This document shows, in pieces, positions 16,873 through 28,224 of a stretch of 54,048 bases of DNA (its first letter is position 1; each line of letters opens with the position of its first letter). The DNA is from Prevotellaceae bacterium. Lineage in GTDB: Bacteria; Bacteroidota; Bacteroidia; Bacteroidales; UBA932. Under the pieces are notes generated by a model, which saw nothing but the letters and a program-made list of their open reading frames with translations, made no database searches and was not told the origin of the DNA. The DNA is taken from positions 1-54,048 of the forward strand of contig JAITIL010000109.1 in assembly GCA_031279475.1 (NCBI GenBank), given 5' to 3'. A program made the translations under genes and the position numbers.

Positions 16873-17826
16873 ATGGATAAGGCGATTAAAGACGGTTGGA
16901 TGGTCATTGTAAATCCGAAAGCCGGTAACGGGTATGGATTAAGAGATTGGCCTATAATATCTAACCAAATGAGCAATAAAGGAATAACATTCGCGTGCAT
17001 GTTCACCGAGCATAAGTACCATGCGGTGGAACTTACGGTAAAAGCCATCAAGGACGGCTACCGGAAGATTGTGGCTATTGGTGGCGACGGAACTGTGAAC
17101 GAAATAGTTAATGGGATTTTCATCCAGCAGTTTGTACCCACGGTTGATATTTCATTGGCGGTAATTCCCACCGGGACAGGAAACGACTGGATGCGGATGT
17201 ACGGCATTCCCAAGACTTATTCCGACGCTGTGCAGTCGTTGCTAACCCATTATACCGTTTTACAGGATGTGGGACTTATCAGTTATTACGAAACGCGGAT
17301 ACCACACCAGCGCTATATGGCAAATGCCGCGGGTATGGGTTTCGACGCCATGGTCAATCGCCGTTTCAACCGCCTGAAAGATGAAGGAAGGTGGAACAAA
17401 CGCCTTTATATCAAAAGCACTTTGAACGAATTGTTTGTTTATCGTTCGCGGCATTTCAAGGTAACCGTCGACGGCAAAGTATTTTTCGACGATGCGGTAT
17501 TCAGCGCCTCCGTGGGCATTGGAAAATATAACGGCGGCGGAATGATTCCCATGCCCAATGCGGTGGTCGACGACGGATTGTTTGACATCACGGTGATTAA
17601 ACGAATTAATATCTTTAATGTGTTATGGCATTTCCCAAAATTATATAACGGGAAACTGTATAATTACTCGAAAGTGGTGGCTACACAAGGCCGGCATATT
17701 GTCATTGAAGTCCATCCCGAAAGTCCTATTGAAATAGACGGCGAAGCCATGGGATATTCCGCGTTCACTTTCGAGTTGGTGCCGCGCTCCATCAAAGTAG
17801 TAGTGGGGAAGGATTTTCAGCCATAG
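16873..17826 (+). CDS. Diacylglycerol/sphingosine-kinase-like lipid kinase
   Basis: 317 residues from the ATG at 16873. A longer frame from 16744 would overlap parA and its promoter and gives an unlikely N-terminus. The DAGK catalytic domain shows VNPKAGNG at about 12, the nucleotide-binding GGDGTVNEIVNG at about 72 and PTGTGNDW at about 100; the YegS/BmrU-like C-terminal sandwich ends with EIDGEAMG. Such enzymes phosphorylate diacylglycerol, sphingoid bases or similar lipids at the inner membrane. Many Bacteroidales make sphingolipids, so a long-chain-base substrate is possible, but nothing in the sequence decides it. Confidence 0.88.
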   Translation: MDKAIKDGWMVIVNPKAGNGYGLRDWPIISNQMSNKGITFACMFTEHKYHAVELTVKAIKDGYRKIVAIGGDGTVNEIVNGIFIQQFVPTVDISLAVIPTGTGNDWMRMYGIPKTYSDAVQSLLTHYTVLQDVGLISYYETRIPHQRYMANAAGMGFDAMVNRRFNRLKDEGRWNKRLYIKSTLNELFVYRSRHFKVTVDGKVFFDDAVFSASVGIGKYNGGGMIPMPNAVVDDGLFDITVIKRINIFNVLWHFPKLYNGKLYNYSKVVATQGRHIVIEVHPESPIEIDGEAMGYSAFTFELVPRSIKVVVGKDFQP

Positions 17827-17935
17827 CGCACGAAAACTGGTCATTTATTAACCATCGGACAAACTGCTGTCTTGCATTTCCGTATCCTGTAACCTTGCCT
17901 GCATAATTATTCAATCATAGCATCAACATGTAGAA

Positions 17936-18029
17936 ACGCGATAAATCGCATCTGCCGGGGAACGAGGAACGGAGAAACATGTCACGTTTTCCGTTCACCC
18001 TTCCTCCGTTGACGTTGACCGTTCCCCGG
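17936..18029. repeat. Palindrome and nested inverted repeats at the 3' end of aspS
   Basis: An imperfect copy of the palindrome ACGCGATTAATCGCGT sits at 17936. Next to it are nested inverted repeats: CCGGGGAACG (17955-17964) with CGTTCCCCGG (18020-18029), and GAACGGA (17967-17973) with TCCGTTC (17990-17996). The aspS stop codon (17995-17997) lies in the inner arm, so the last codons of aspS are part of this element. A related CCGGGGAACGGA occurs at 22777. Confidence 0.6.
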
Positions 18030-19776
18030 ACATTAGCTGTAGCTCTTTCAACTGCGCCCCGTCGATTTTCGAAGGGGCGTCGAGCATCACGTCGCGGCCG
18101 GCGTTGTTTTTCGGGAAAGCGATGTAATCGCGAATGGTTTCCTGGCCGCCGAACAGCGCGCACCAGCGGTCGAAGCCAAAGGCGATGCCGCCGTGCGGGG
18201 GCGCGCCATACTTAAATGCGTTGATTATGAAACCGAACTTGTAGGCGGCTTCTTCTTTGGAAAAGCCCAACACTTCAAACATGCGTTGCTGCACTTTCGC
18301 ATCGTAAATGCGGATGGAGCCGCCACCGATTTCGACGCCGTTGAGCACAAAGTCGTAGGCGTTGGCGTTGACTTGCGCCAGCAGGGCGTTGTCGTTGGTG
18401 TAGAATTTGTCGAGGTCGTCGGGTTTCGGCGCAGTGAAGGGGTGGTGCATGGCATAGAAGCGTTGCGTTTCCCCGTCCCATTCCAGTAGCGGGAAATCAT
18501 ACACCCACAGGGGCGCGAACACATCGTTCCGGCGCAGTCCCAGGCGGTTTCCCATTTCAATGCGGAGTGCGCCCAGGGCGTCCAGCGTTTTTTTGGCGTC
18601 GCCGGAGAGGATGAGCAGCAGGTCGCCTTCCCTGGCGGGGAACGCGGCGGCGGCTTGCTGCAATTCGTCGGGGGTGTAGAACTTGTCGATGCTCGACTTG
18701 ACGCCCTCGGCGGTGAGGCGGACGTACGCCAGTCCCTTTGCGCCGATTTGCGGGCGCTTCACCCATTCGGTGAGTTCGTCGAGCTGCTTACGCGTGTACG
18801 TGGCGCCGCCTTCCACGCAGATGCCGCCGATGTATGCGGCGCTGTCGAACACGGCGAACCCTTTTCCCTTGAGCGCGCCGGTGAGGTTGGCGATGCGCAT
18901 GTCGAAGCGGATGTCGGGCTTGTCGGAGCCGTAGTATTGCATGGCGTCGGCGTACGACATGCGGGGGAAGCTGGCGGTAAGTTCTTTCCGGAGCACGGTT
19001 TTGAAGAGGTGTTTGGCGAGGCCTTCAAACGTGCGCAGGACGTCTTCGCGTTCCACAAACGCCATTTCGCAGTCGATTTGCGTAAATTCGGGTTGGCGGT
19101 CGGCGCGCAGGTCTTCGTCGCGGAAGCAGCGCACGATTTGAAAGTAGCGGTCGTAGCCGCTCACCATGAGCAGTTGTTTGAAAGTTTGCGGGCTCTGCGG
19201 GAGGGCGTAAAACTCGCCGGGGTTCATCCGCGAGGGCACCACGAAATCGCGCGCGCCTTCAGGGGTCGACTTGATCAGGAACGGCGTTTCGATTTCCAGG
19301 AATTGCTGGCTGTCGAGATAGCTGCGGACTTCCCGCGCCATCTGGTGGCGCAGTTCGAGGGCGCGGCGTAGCGGGTTGCGGCGCAGGTCGAGGTAGCGGA
19401 ACCGCGCGCGGAGTTCCTCTCCGCCGTCGCTCTCGTCCTCGATGGTGAAAGGCGGCGTTTCGGCAGCGTTCAGGACGTGCAGGGCGGTTACTGTGATTTC
19501 GACGTCGCCGGTGGGTATTTTGTTGTTTTTGCTGAGGCGTTCGGTTACGGCGCCAGTGGCTTGTATCACAAATTCGCGTCCCAGCCGGCTTGCAGCGTCT
19601 TTGATTTCGGCGGAAGCGCTGTCGTTTATCACGAGTTGGGTGATGCCGTAGCGGTCGCGCAGGTCGATGAACGTCATTCCGCCGAGGTTGCGGATGCGTT
19701 GCACCCAGCCGGCCAGCGTCACGCCGGTTCCTTTGTGTTGCAGGCGCAGCTCGCCGCAAGTGTGTGTTCTATACAT
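17995..19776 (-). CDS. aspS: Aspartyl-tRNA synthetase
   Basis: 593 residues, the length of bacterial-type AspRS. The N-terminal OB-fold anticodon domain ([22 protein letters not shown]) spans residues about 20-110. Class II motif 2 is [16 protein letters not shown] at about 218, the GAD-like insertion follows at about 290-400, and motif 3 is the slightly unusual [11 protein letters not shown] near 535 (Leu replaced by Trp-Cys). It charges tRNA-Asp. The C-terminal tail ([11 protein letters not shown]) is unlike the usual end and lies in an inverted-repeat element, so the original stop may have been altered. It follows hppA by 12 bp on the minus strand. Confidence 0.96.
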   Translation of the reverse strand: MYRTHTCGELRLQHKGTGVTLAGWVQRIRNLGGMTFIDLRDRYGITQLVINDSASAEIKDAASRLGREFVIQATGAVTERLSKNNKIPTGDVEITVTALHVLNAAETPPFTIEDESDGGEELRARFRYLDLRRNPLRRALELRHQMAREVRSYLDSQQFLEIETPFLIKSTPEGARDFVVPSRMNPGEFYALPQSPQTFKQLLMVSGYDRYFQIVRCFRDEDLRADRQPEFTQIDCEMAFVEREDVLRTFEGLAKHLFKTVLRKELTASFPRMSYADAMQYYGSDKPDIRFDMRIANLTGALKGKGFAVFDSAAYIGGICVEGGATYTRKQLDELTEWVKRPQIGAKGLAYVRLTAEGVKSSIDKFYTPDELQQAAAAFPAREGDLLLILSGDAKKTLDALGALRIEMGNRLGLRRNDVFAPLWVYDFPLLEWDGETQRFYAMHHPFTAPKPDDLDKFYTNDNALLAQVNANAYDFVLNGVEIGGGSIRIYDAKVQQRMFEVLGFSKEEAAYKFGFIINAFKYGAPPHGGIAFGFDRWCALFGGQETIRDYIAFPKNNAGRDVMLDAPSKIDGAQLKELQLMSGERSTSTEEG

Positions 19777-19788
19777 GCAGTTCAGGGT

Positions 19789-22014
<2,226 letters not shown>

Positions 22015-22030
22015 AAAATCATTTTTTTTG

Positions 22031-22038
22031 CAAAGGTA
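22031..22038 (-). promoter_or_regulatory. -7 box of hppA
   Basis: Minus strand TACCTTTG, the most common form of the Bacteroidota -7 element, 16 bp before the hppA ATG. No clear -33. Confidence 0.5.
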
Positions 22039-23021
22039 GCAAAATAATTATAAATTATGAGTTATGAATTATGGATGTAAATCGTAATTTGTAAATGATA
22101 AATTTGTCATTATTGACGGATTATTATTTGCGTAAGGAGTTAGGCTGGCGTTTATCGCGCAGTTTGGAGATGGCAGGGAGTATGCAGGCATTACAGATGG
22201 CCTTATCCACCGGTTCCTGCACAGGGGGACTTGTTCATCATTCCGATAGCAGCATTCAATATTGCAGTTCCCTACGGAGGAGACCATTGTTAGGAGAACG
22301 CGTTCGCCGGCCACCGGCGGGCGGCGGTTTTGTGGGGGTGGCGTTCCGTGAGGGATGCAGGCCCGGTAGAAATGGCATTCCCACCCCGCAAACAGCATCC
22401 TGTAGGGATGCGACCTTGTGACATTAGGCATTAATTTGTACGCATACCTGCCGGCATGCGCGGGTTAATTTCCCGCATTTTTCTACCGGTCGGAAATCCC
22501 TATGGGATTTTTTCACCTGACGTTATTAATGTTAATTTTTAATTGTAAAAATGTAAAAATCATGTAAATACGCGATTAATCGCATTTCTGTGTCCAACGG
22601 GGAAAACCCGCGCGGAGAACAAACGGTGTGAATGCAGATGACAGTGTTCCGCGCGGAACAAAAAGGCAGACAATAGACAAAAACAATGTGACTAATTAAT
22701 GTGATTAATTGTTTAATGTGCTAATGTGATTAATTAATGTGACTAATTATTTAATGTGCTAATGTGACTAATTACCGGGGAACGGAAAGGAGCAGTGGGC
22801 AGTGGCAGTACTGTCGCCCGGCGAGGAGAGGAGGAGGAGATAAGGGCGACGCTGAGAGTCGGCCCTACTGCAAATCCTGTGTCTTTCTTACGAAAGGCAA
22901 TCTTGCAAGACTGGAACGGGAAAGCGGCTGTTCAAATTGAACGGCCCCTTTTTTCTTCGTTGGGGCGGGGAAAGCCGGCAGGGGCAGTATTGATGGGGAA
23001 CGGAGAAACGGGGAGCGGATT
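22039..23021. repeat. Intergenic block of inverted repeat modules X, Y, Z and W
   Basis: No gene is credible. In reverse complement, 22335-22425 matches 42233-42318 (module X, with GTCGCATCCCTACAGGATG). Bases 22430-22590 match the triplicated module Y at 41649-42230, including an imperfect ACGCGATTAATCGC palindrome at 22567. Bases 22600-22680 match module Z. Bases 22680-22770 are repeats of a TAATGTGACTAATT type, and 22790-22915 is module W in the opposite orientation to its copy at 10560-10715. A hairpin with a T-run at 22926-22952 resembles a plus-strand terminator, but no plus-strand transcript is known here. Confidence 0.75.
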
Positions 23022-23762
23022 TTAGTTCTTAACTCTTAGTTCTTGACTTGAATAGGAGGCATGAGTAGCTTTTTCAATCGAGGGGTTTAGAAGGCCGTGC
23101 TGTTCGAGTAGCGCTTTTACCCGCTGGGCTACGGCGGGCGCTGGGTCAATGAGATGCACTTGTTCTCCGGCAATTTTTTTGATGGCGGGAATAAGAAACG
23201 GATAATGGGTACAGCCCAGCACAATGTGATCGGCGCCGGCGTCGATTATGGGACGGAGGTATTTTTCGAGCAGCCGGCACACTTCGGGGCTTTCGAGGTC
23301 GCCGGCCTCCACCAATTCCACCAAGCCGTCGCCGGATTGTTCGATGAGCGTCACCTGCGACGCGAAGCGCTCCAGCGTGTCGTGGTACAGGCGGCCTTTA
23401 AACGTGCCCCGGGTGGCCAGTACGCCCACCACGCCGCTTTTGGAGTGCAGGGCGGCCGGCTTCACCGCTGGTTCCATGCCCACAAAAGGCACGGCATACG
23501 TGTTGCGCAAGTGTGTGATGGCGGCGGCGGTGGCCGTGTTGCAAGCCACTACAACGAGCTTTACCTGTTTGGAAAGTAAAAACCTGGTGATGGTATCGGC
23601 GCGGGCAATAATCTCTTCCGCCGTGCGGATCCCGTAAGGGCAAAACGCCGTGTCGGCGTAATACACCGTGTGTTCATGCGGCAGCAGTCGCGTTACTTCA
23701 CGCCACACGGAGCGCCCGCCAATGCCGGAATCGAAAAAACCAACAGGGGCGCCCGGCGCCAG
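23022..23762 (-). CDS. murI: Glutamate racemase, start codon uncertain
   Basis: Converts L- to D-glutamate for peptidoglycan. The catalytic Cys pair is present in VVACNTATAA and VLGCTHYPF. The first conserved block, GFFDSGIGG with the essential Asp, lies upstream of the first ATG/GTG/TTG start (GTG at 23708), so a start there would lose it. Upstream in frame there is no ATG, GTG or TTG for at least 40 codons, the frame running back through the end of the preceding gene. The CTG at 23762 gives a normal N-terminus (APGAPVGFFDSG) and about 247 residues, so I use it; ATC at 23798 is another choice. A sequencing error or small frameshift is also possible. It is the last gene of the nadK-bamA run. 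Confidence 0.85.
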   Translation of the reverse strand: MAPGAPVGFFDSGIGGRSVWREVTRLLPHEHTVYYADTAFCPYGIRTAEEIIARADTITRFLLSKQVKLVVVACNTATAAAITHLRNTYAVPFVGMEPAVKPAALHSKSGVVGVLATRGTFKGRLYHDTLERFASQVTLIEQSGDGLVELVEAGDLESPEVCRLLEKYLRPIIDAGADHIVLGCTHYPFLIPAIKKIAGEQVHLIDPAPAVAQRVKALLEQHGLLNPSIEKATHASYSSQELRVKN

Positions 23763-23809
23763 GGAAACTGGCTTCTTCTTGTCGGTATTGTGTGTGATAG
23801 GTGTTACTT

Positions 23810-24343
23810 TTAATTGCTCCTTGCCGGAAGTTCTTTGGTAATATTCAGTTCTTTCTTCACTAAGGGGAGGACATCTATACTTTGCTCGGGGTTGAAGTAC
23901 TGTAGCGCGCTTATGTCGAATACATACGTAAAACCTTCCTGTTTGGCGACTTTCTCAATGGCCTTGGCTGCTTTTTGAATAACGGGTTGCAACAACAATT
24001 GCTGCTGGCGCTGGAGTTCCTCTTGTGCGGTTCTTTGAAATTCTTCGGCACGAACACTCAGGTCTTGTATCTCTTTTTGTTTCGCTTCCAATATAGCGGC
24101 CGTCCAGGTGGCTTGTTTTTGCTGGTAAGTGGTGTACTTCGTTTGAAGTTCGAGCTGCATGGCCTGTATCTGCTCCTGCAGGTCTTTGGTGATGGTTTCC
24201 ATCTTAACTTGTGCCGAATCGCGTTCGGGCATCAATACAATAAGTTCCTGGGTATTGATATGTCCGAATTTATAATTTTGAGCAGCTACGGCGTTAAAAA
24301 GCCCATTCAACAACACAAAAAATAATGTAATAAAGTGTTTCAT
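23810..24343 (-). CDS. OmpH/Skp-family periplasmic chaperone (second copy)
   Basis: 177 residues from the ATG at 24343 (MKHFITLFFVLL); a longer frame to 24400 overlaps the upstream gene and is not used. A signal peptide (ends AVAAQ) is followed by the Skp start FGHINTQELIVLMPERDSAQ. The long alpha-hairpin tentacle is Gln/Glu/Lys-rich (residues about 50-130), and the C-terminal sheet segment contains FTYVFDISALQYF. Skp holds unfolded outer-membrane proteins before BamA. It lies 34 bp after the first skp-like gene. Confidence 0.9.
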   Translation of the reverse strand: MKHFITLFFVLLNGLFNAVAAQNYKFGHINTQELIVLMPERDSAQVKMETITKDLQEQIQAMQLELQTKYTTYQQKQATWTAAILEAKQKEIQDLSVRAEEFQRTAQEELQRQQQLLLQPVIQKAAKAIEKVAKQEGFTYVFDISALQYFNPEQSIDVLPLVKKELNITKELPARSN

Positions 24344-24361
24344 AATAGTTAGTTTATAATA

Positions 24362-24369
24362 CAAATATA
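24362..24369 (-). promoter_or_regulatory. Candidate -7 box before the second Skp-like gene
   Basis: Minus strand TATATTTG, 18 bp before the ATG at 24343, in the gap between the two chaperone genes. It may give the downstream copy and murI an internal promoter. Confidence 0.4.
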
Positions 24370-24377
24370 ATAATTTA

Positions 24378-24890
24378 TCAATTAAAGCCCAATTTCCCAA
24401 TTACTTTATCGCTAATGTCGTATCGTGGATTGGTAAACACCACAGAGGGATTGTTGGCAATATCGATAATAATGCCGTACCCGTCATCGGTGGCCACTTC
24501 TTTCACGGCGTTAGCCACCTTGTCCTGCAAGGGTTTCAGTAACTCTTCCGTTTTTTTGGCGAGACTGCCGTCCTGTCCGAAATACTTGCGTTGCATTTCT
24601 TTCACCGCCTGTTCTTTGGTGATAATCTCGTCTTCCCGCCGTTTTTTCATGTCTTCGGTAAGCAGCACCTTGTCGGCCTGGTAGGCCTTGTAAAGTTCAT
24701 CTACTTTCTGGTAGCCGGCTTCCACTTCTTTTTGATATTCCTGGTTCAGGCGCTCCAGTTGGCCTTGCGCAGTTTTATAAGAAGGAATCTTATTCAAAAT
24801 GGTTTCGGTATTGATATATCCGATTTTTTGCGCTGCGGCGATATTCATAACGCCAAGTATTGCGGCAAGGGTAAATAAAATTCGTTTCAT
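24378..24890 (-). CDS. OmpH/Skp-family periplasmic chaperone (first copy)
   Basis: 170 residues from the ATG at 24890 (MKRILFTLAAILG); the longer frame to 25022 runs through the bamA tail and is rejected. Signal peptide ends NIAAAQ. The mature protein starts with KIGYINTETILNKIPSYK, then a charged coiled-coil hairpin (about 45-125) and a final sheet with YGIIIDIANNPSVVFTNP. It lies 43 bp downstream of bamA, the standard placement, so it probably chaperones outer-membrane proteins on their way to the Bam complex. Confidence 0.92.
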   Translation of the reverse strand: MKRILFTLAAILGVMNIAAAQKIGYINTETILNKIPSYKTAQGQLERLNQEYQKEVEAGYQKVDELYKAYQADKVLLTEDMKKRREDEIITKEQAVKEMQRKYFGQDGSLAKKTEELLKPLQDKVANAVKEVATDDGYGIIIDIANNPSVVFTNPRYDISDKVIGKLGFN

Positions 24891-24933
24891 AATAATCTGT
24901 GTTAATTTGTTAAACTTTGTGTAATTCGTATAC

Positions 24934-27462
24934 TTACATAGGCATGCCAAAGGTGAAATGAATCTGACCGCCGCCGGCATTCGGATAATGGGGCACATTG
25001 TCGAAGCCGTAACCCCAGTCAATACCTAATGTGCCGACGATGGGCAACATGAGGCGCACGCCCACACCCGCCGAGCGCTTAATGGCAAAAGGATTGAACT
25101 TGTCAAACGTTGACCAGGCATTGCCGCCTTCAAAAAACACATACGCGAAAATATTCGCCTGGGGCTGCATAATCACAGGGTGGCGCAATTCCACCGTAAA
25201 TTTATCGTAAATATGCCCGGCATAAGCGCCGTTTACCAGTGGCGTAACGGACGAGTTGACATATCCGCGCAAGGCGATGTTTTCCTGTCCGTAACGGTTA
25301 AACCCGCTCATACCGTCGCCTCCAAGTATAAACGCCTCAAACGGAGAGTAGCCCCAGTCGGCATTGTAATAAGCAAGGAAGCCGAACTGCGCCCGCGTCA
25401 TGAGCACAAAATCACCAACAAGTTGTGTATATAAAGCGCCTTTAAACGTCCATTTATGATACTCAATCCACTTGTATCGTTCGTTATCGGATATGCTTGT
25501 ATAATCTTTATCGGTAAAAAGGGAGTATGGAAGGGTTAACTGTAACCCTAATGAAAAGTCGGAACCCTTACGGGGATAAATGGGCTGGTCGGTAGAATTG
25601 CGTCCGAACACGACATTAAAACTGAAGTTGTTTGATTGTCCGTCGGAAAACAGGAAATACGACTGCCAATTGTTCAATATGTAGTGTTGCAGCGACACGC
25701 CGGTGTAGAGGGTGAAATAAGAGTCGGGCCACTTCAGCCGTTTCCCGATACCCACCGACAAGCCGTATGTTTCGAGCGATTGGGTGATGTTTTGATAGTA
25801 GTAGCCGTCGGTTTCGCGGGTATAGTAAGCCGACAGCGACAGCGATGTGGGTTTCTTGCCGCCTAACCAGGGCTCCACAAAACTGATGGATGTAGCGGTG
25901 TAGTAAGAACCATTCGTTTGAAAACGCAAGGCCAGTGTTTGCCCGTCGCCAGAGGGAATAGGACGCCACGCCCCTTTTTTTAACATCCGTCCCACAGAAA
26001 AATTAGAGAACTTCAACCCCACGGTTGCAATAAATGTATTGCCGCCGTAGCCGCCCGACAGTTCAATCTGGTCGTTTGATTTTTCTTCCACGTTATACGT
26101 AATATCGGCTGTGCCGTCGCGCTCATTGGGCGTTAGTTTCCACCCTTCATTCTGCACCATCAGTTTTTCAGCGTCAAAATTGTTTGATTGGGCCAATTCA
26201 CGCAGTGAACGCTCAAAATCCGACTTGCTGAACAGGTTGCCCGGACGGGTCCACAATTCACGACGAATCACATGCTCGTTGGTCTTCGTATTCCCGGTAA
26301 TGTTTACGCGGTTGAACGTGGCTTGCTTGCCCTCAAAAATGCGCATCTCAATGTCAATAGAATCTCCTGCGATGTTAATTTCAACAGGCTGTACATTGAA
26401 GAATAAATACCCCTGATCCATGTACTGGGTGCTCACCGACATTTGATCCTGATGCAACATTTTATCCATAGCCACCACGTCATACACATCGCCTTTTTTA
26501 ATACCCAATATGTTGCTTAAAACCACAGACGGGATAATGGTGTTGCCTACCCATGTGATATCCCTGAAATAGTAACGCCGGCCTTCATCAATGTTGAACT
26601 TAATGCCTAACCGTTTATCGTTAATATAATATATCGAATCGGAAACAATCGCGGCGTCCCGGTATCCTTTCTCGTTGTAATACCGGATAAGGTTTTCCTT
26701 GTCGTTCGGATATTCTTCGTCATTGAATTTTTTACTGCTGAAAAGGTTTCGAAGGCGCATGTCTTTGGTTTTCTTCATGGATTTTCGCAACTTGCGATCC
26801 TTGATTTTTTCATTACCTTCAAAATAAATCCTTTTAATTTTTACCTTCTGGTTTTTTTTAATATCAAAAGTAACCTTTACCGCATTGGGCACCAGCGTAT
26901 CGGCCTCCTGTATAATATTAACTTCCGCTTTCCGGAAACCTTTTTCGGCATAATACGATTTAATGGCGTCGGTAGAAACTTTGAGAAGATAATCCGATAC
27001 CTCACTGCCACGTCGAAGATGAAGTTTTTCCCGCAAATCGTCGCGTTCGCCCTTTTTCGCACCATTAAAGTTCCAGGCCGACACACGCGGGCGTTCGGTC
27101 AGTTTAATGTCGAGGTATATTTTATCGCCCTCAACTTTTGTGGCGGAAACGGCAATATCGGAAAAGTGTCGTTGCGCCCAAAGTCTTTTCAAAGCAAGTG
27201 AAATATCTTCGTTGGGAATGGCGACCGTGTCGCCTTTGGCCACGCCGATAAACGAAAGTATCTGCTCGGGGTTGAGGTATTTTACGCCTGAAACAGTAAT
27301 ATCGGCAATAACAAATTCCTGAGGCTTTGCGGGGTCAAATGTGATATTTACCTTACCCGAATCGGCCGGTTGTTGCGCGGCAAGCGTTGTGGCTGCGGCG
27401 AAGAGCACAGGCACAACGAGTATTACGATGGCATAAAAGCGTATATATTTGGATAACTTCAT
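24934..27462 (-). CDS. bamA: Outer-membrane protein assembly factor BamA
   Basis: 842 residues. After the signal peptide come five POTRA domains over residues about 45-460 (for example FVIADITVSGVKYLNPEQIL and VKIKRIYFEGNEKIKDRKL). The 16-strand barrel follows, with the lid-lock motif GGDGMSGF and the VGVRLMLPIVGTLGIDWGYG region near the C-terminus. The chain ends in HFTFGMPM, so the last residue is Met and not the usual Phe, although the penultimate strand is aromatic. BamA inserts barrel proteins into the outer membrane. It sits between uppS and the two Skp-like chaperones. Confidence 0.96.
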   Translation of the reverse strand: MKLSKYIRFYAIVILVVPVLFAAATTLAAQQPADSGKVNITFDPAKPQEFVIADITVSGVKYLNPEQILSFIGVAKGDTVAIPNEDISLALKRLWAQRHFSDIAVSATKVEGDKIYLDIKLTERPRVSAWNFNGAKKGERDDLREKLHLRRGSEVSDYLLKVSTDAIKSYYAEKGFRKAEVNIIQEADTLVPNAVKVTFDIKKNQKVKIKRIYFEGNEKIKDRKLRKSMKKTKDMRLRNLFSSKKFNDEEYPNDKENLIRYYNEKGYRDAAIVSDSIYYINDKRLGIKFNIDEGRRYYFRDITWVGNTIIPSVVLSNILGIKKGDVYDVVAMDKMLHQDQMSVSTQYMDQGYLFFNVQPVEINIAGDSIDIEMRIFEGKQATFNRVNITGNTKTNEHVIRRELWTRPGNLFSKSDFERSLRELAQSNNFDAEKLMVQNEGWKLTPNERDGTADITYNVEEKSNDQIELSGGYGGNTFIATVGLKFSNFSVGRMLKKGAWRPIPSGDGQTLALRFQTNGSYYTATSISFVEPWLGGKKPTSLSLSAYYTRETDGYYYQNITQSLETYGLSVGIGKRLKWPDSYFTLYTGVSLQHYILNNWQSYFLFSDGQSNNFSFNVVFGRNSTDQPIYPRKGSDFSLGLQLTLPYSLFTDKDYTSISDNERYKWIEYHKWTFKGALYTQLVGDFVLMTRAQFGFLAYYNADWGYSPFEAFILGGDGMSGFNRYGQENIALRGYVNSSVTPLVNGAYAGHIYDKFTVELRHPVIMQPQANIFAYVFFEGGNAWSTFDKFNPFAIKRSAGVGVRLMLPIVGTLGIDWGYGFDNVPHYPNAGGGQIHFTFGMPM

Positions 27463-27479
27463 ATTTTAAAATAATCATG

Positions 27480-27487
27480 CAAAGGTA
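27480..27487 (-). promoter_or_regulatory. Candidate -7 box before bamA
   Basis: Minus strand TACCTTTG, 17 bp before the bamA ATG, in the 42-bp gap after uppS. It suggests that bamA and the chaperones can be transcribed separately from nadK-uppS. Confidence 0.45.
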
Positions 27488-27504
27488 GAAAAAAATCCCA
27501 TATT

Positions 27505-28224
27505 CTAAATGGTTTTTATTTGTTCGCCGGTTTGACCGAACCGGCGTTCACGTTTACTATATTCATTTATAGCCTCTAAGAAATGGTTTTCCCGAAAATC
27601 GGGCCACAAGAGGTCAAGGAAATAAAATTCGGTGTAAGCGGCTTGCCAAAGGAAGAAATTGCTGATGCGTTGTTCACCGCCGGTGCGGATGAGCAACTCG
27701 GGCTGCGGGATGCCGGCCGTAGAAAGATATTGCTCAAAATGCTCCGGCGTAAGGGGCGGCTTGCCGGCCGCCGCATAACGCGCTGCAGCTTGAAGAATGT
27801 CCCATTGCCCGCTATAGCTCAGCGCAAGAATGAGTACAAGCCCTTTATTATTTTTGGTGCTGGTTATACATTCGTTCAGTTTTTTCTGTACGTTCTCCGG
27901 TAAACTTGCGGTATTGCCGATACAGCGCAACTGTACGTTGTTCCTATGAAGTTCGGGCGTTTCTTTACGGATGGCGTCCACAAGAAGATGCATAAGATTG
28001 TCAATTTCTTCTTGGGGGCGCTTCCAATTTTCCTCGGAAAACGTGTAGAGCGTAAGGTATTGAACGCCCGATTTGCCGGCGGAAGTAATGGCTGCCCTCA
28101 CAGCTTCAATGGCATTCCGGTGGCCGAAGATCCGTTTTAATCCCTGTCGCTTAGCCCAACGGCCATTGCCATCCATGATAATGGCTACGTGCCGGGGTAT
28201 AATCATCGTTTGCTGGTTATTCAT
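27505..28224 (-). CDS. uppS: Undecaprenyl diphosphate synthase
   Basis: 239 residues. It adds isopentenyl units in cis to farnesyl diphosphate to make the C55 carrier for wall and O-antigen synthesis. The signature MDGNGRWAKRQGLKR is at residues 17-31 with the catalytic Asp; HRNAIEAVR, YTFSEENWKRP and LLIRTGGEQRISNFFLWQ are also present. The start overlaps the stop of the DUF6089 gene by 8 bp, suggesting coupling. Confidence 0.95.
   Translation of the reverse strand: MNNQQTMIIPRHVAIIMDGNGRWAKRQGLKRIFGHRNAIEAVRAAITSAGKSGVQYLTLYTFSEENWKRPQEEIDNLMHLLVDAIRKETPELHRNNVQLRCIGNTASLPENVQKKLNECITSTKNNKGLVLILALSYSGQWDILQAAARYAAAGKPPLTPEHFEQYLSTAGIPQPELLIRTGGEQRISNFFLWQAAYTEFYFLDLLWPDFRENHFLEAINEYSKRERRFGQTGEQIKTI

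Noticed and set aside
22926..22952. Plus-strand terminator
   Set aside because: The hairpin with T-run is real, but no plus-strand gene ends here; kept only as part of the repeat block.
22795..23025. Frame of 76 residues in module W
   Set aside because: Repeat DNA, Gly/Glu-rich by composition, no start signal.
23708..23708. GTG at 23708 as the murI start
   Set aside because: It would delete the FDSGIGG block with the catalytic Asp.
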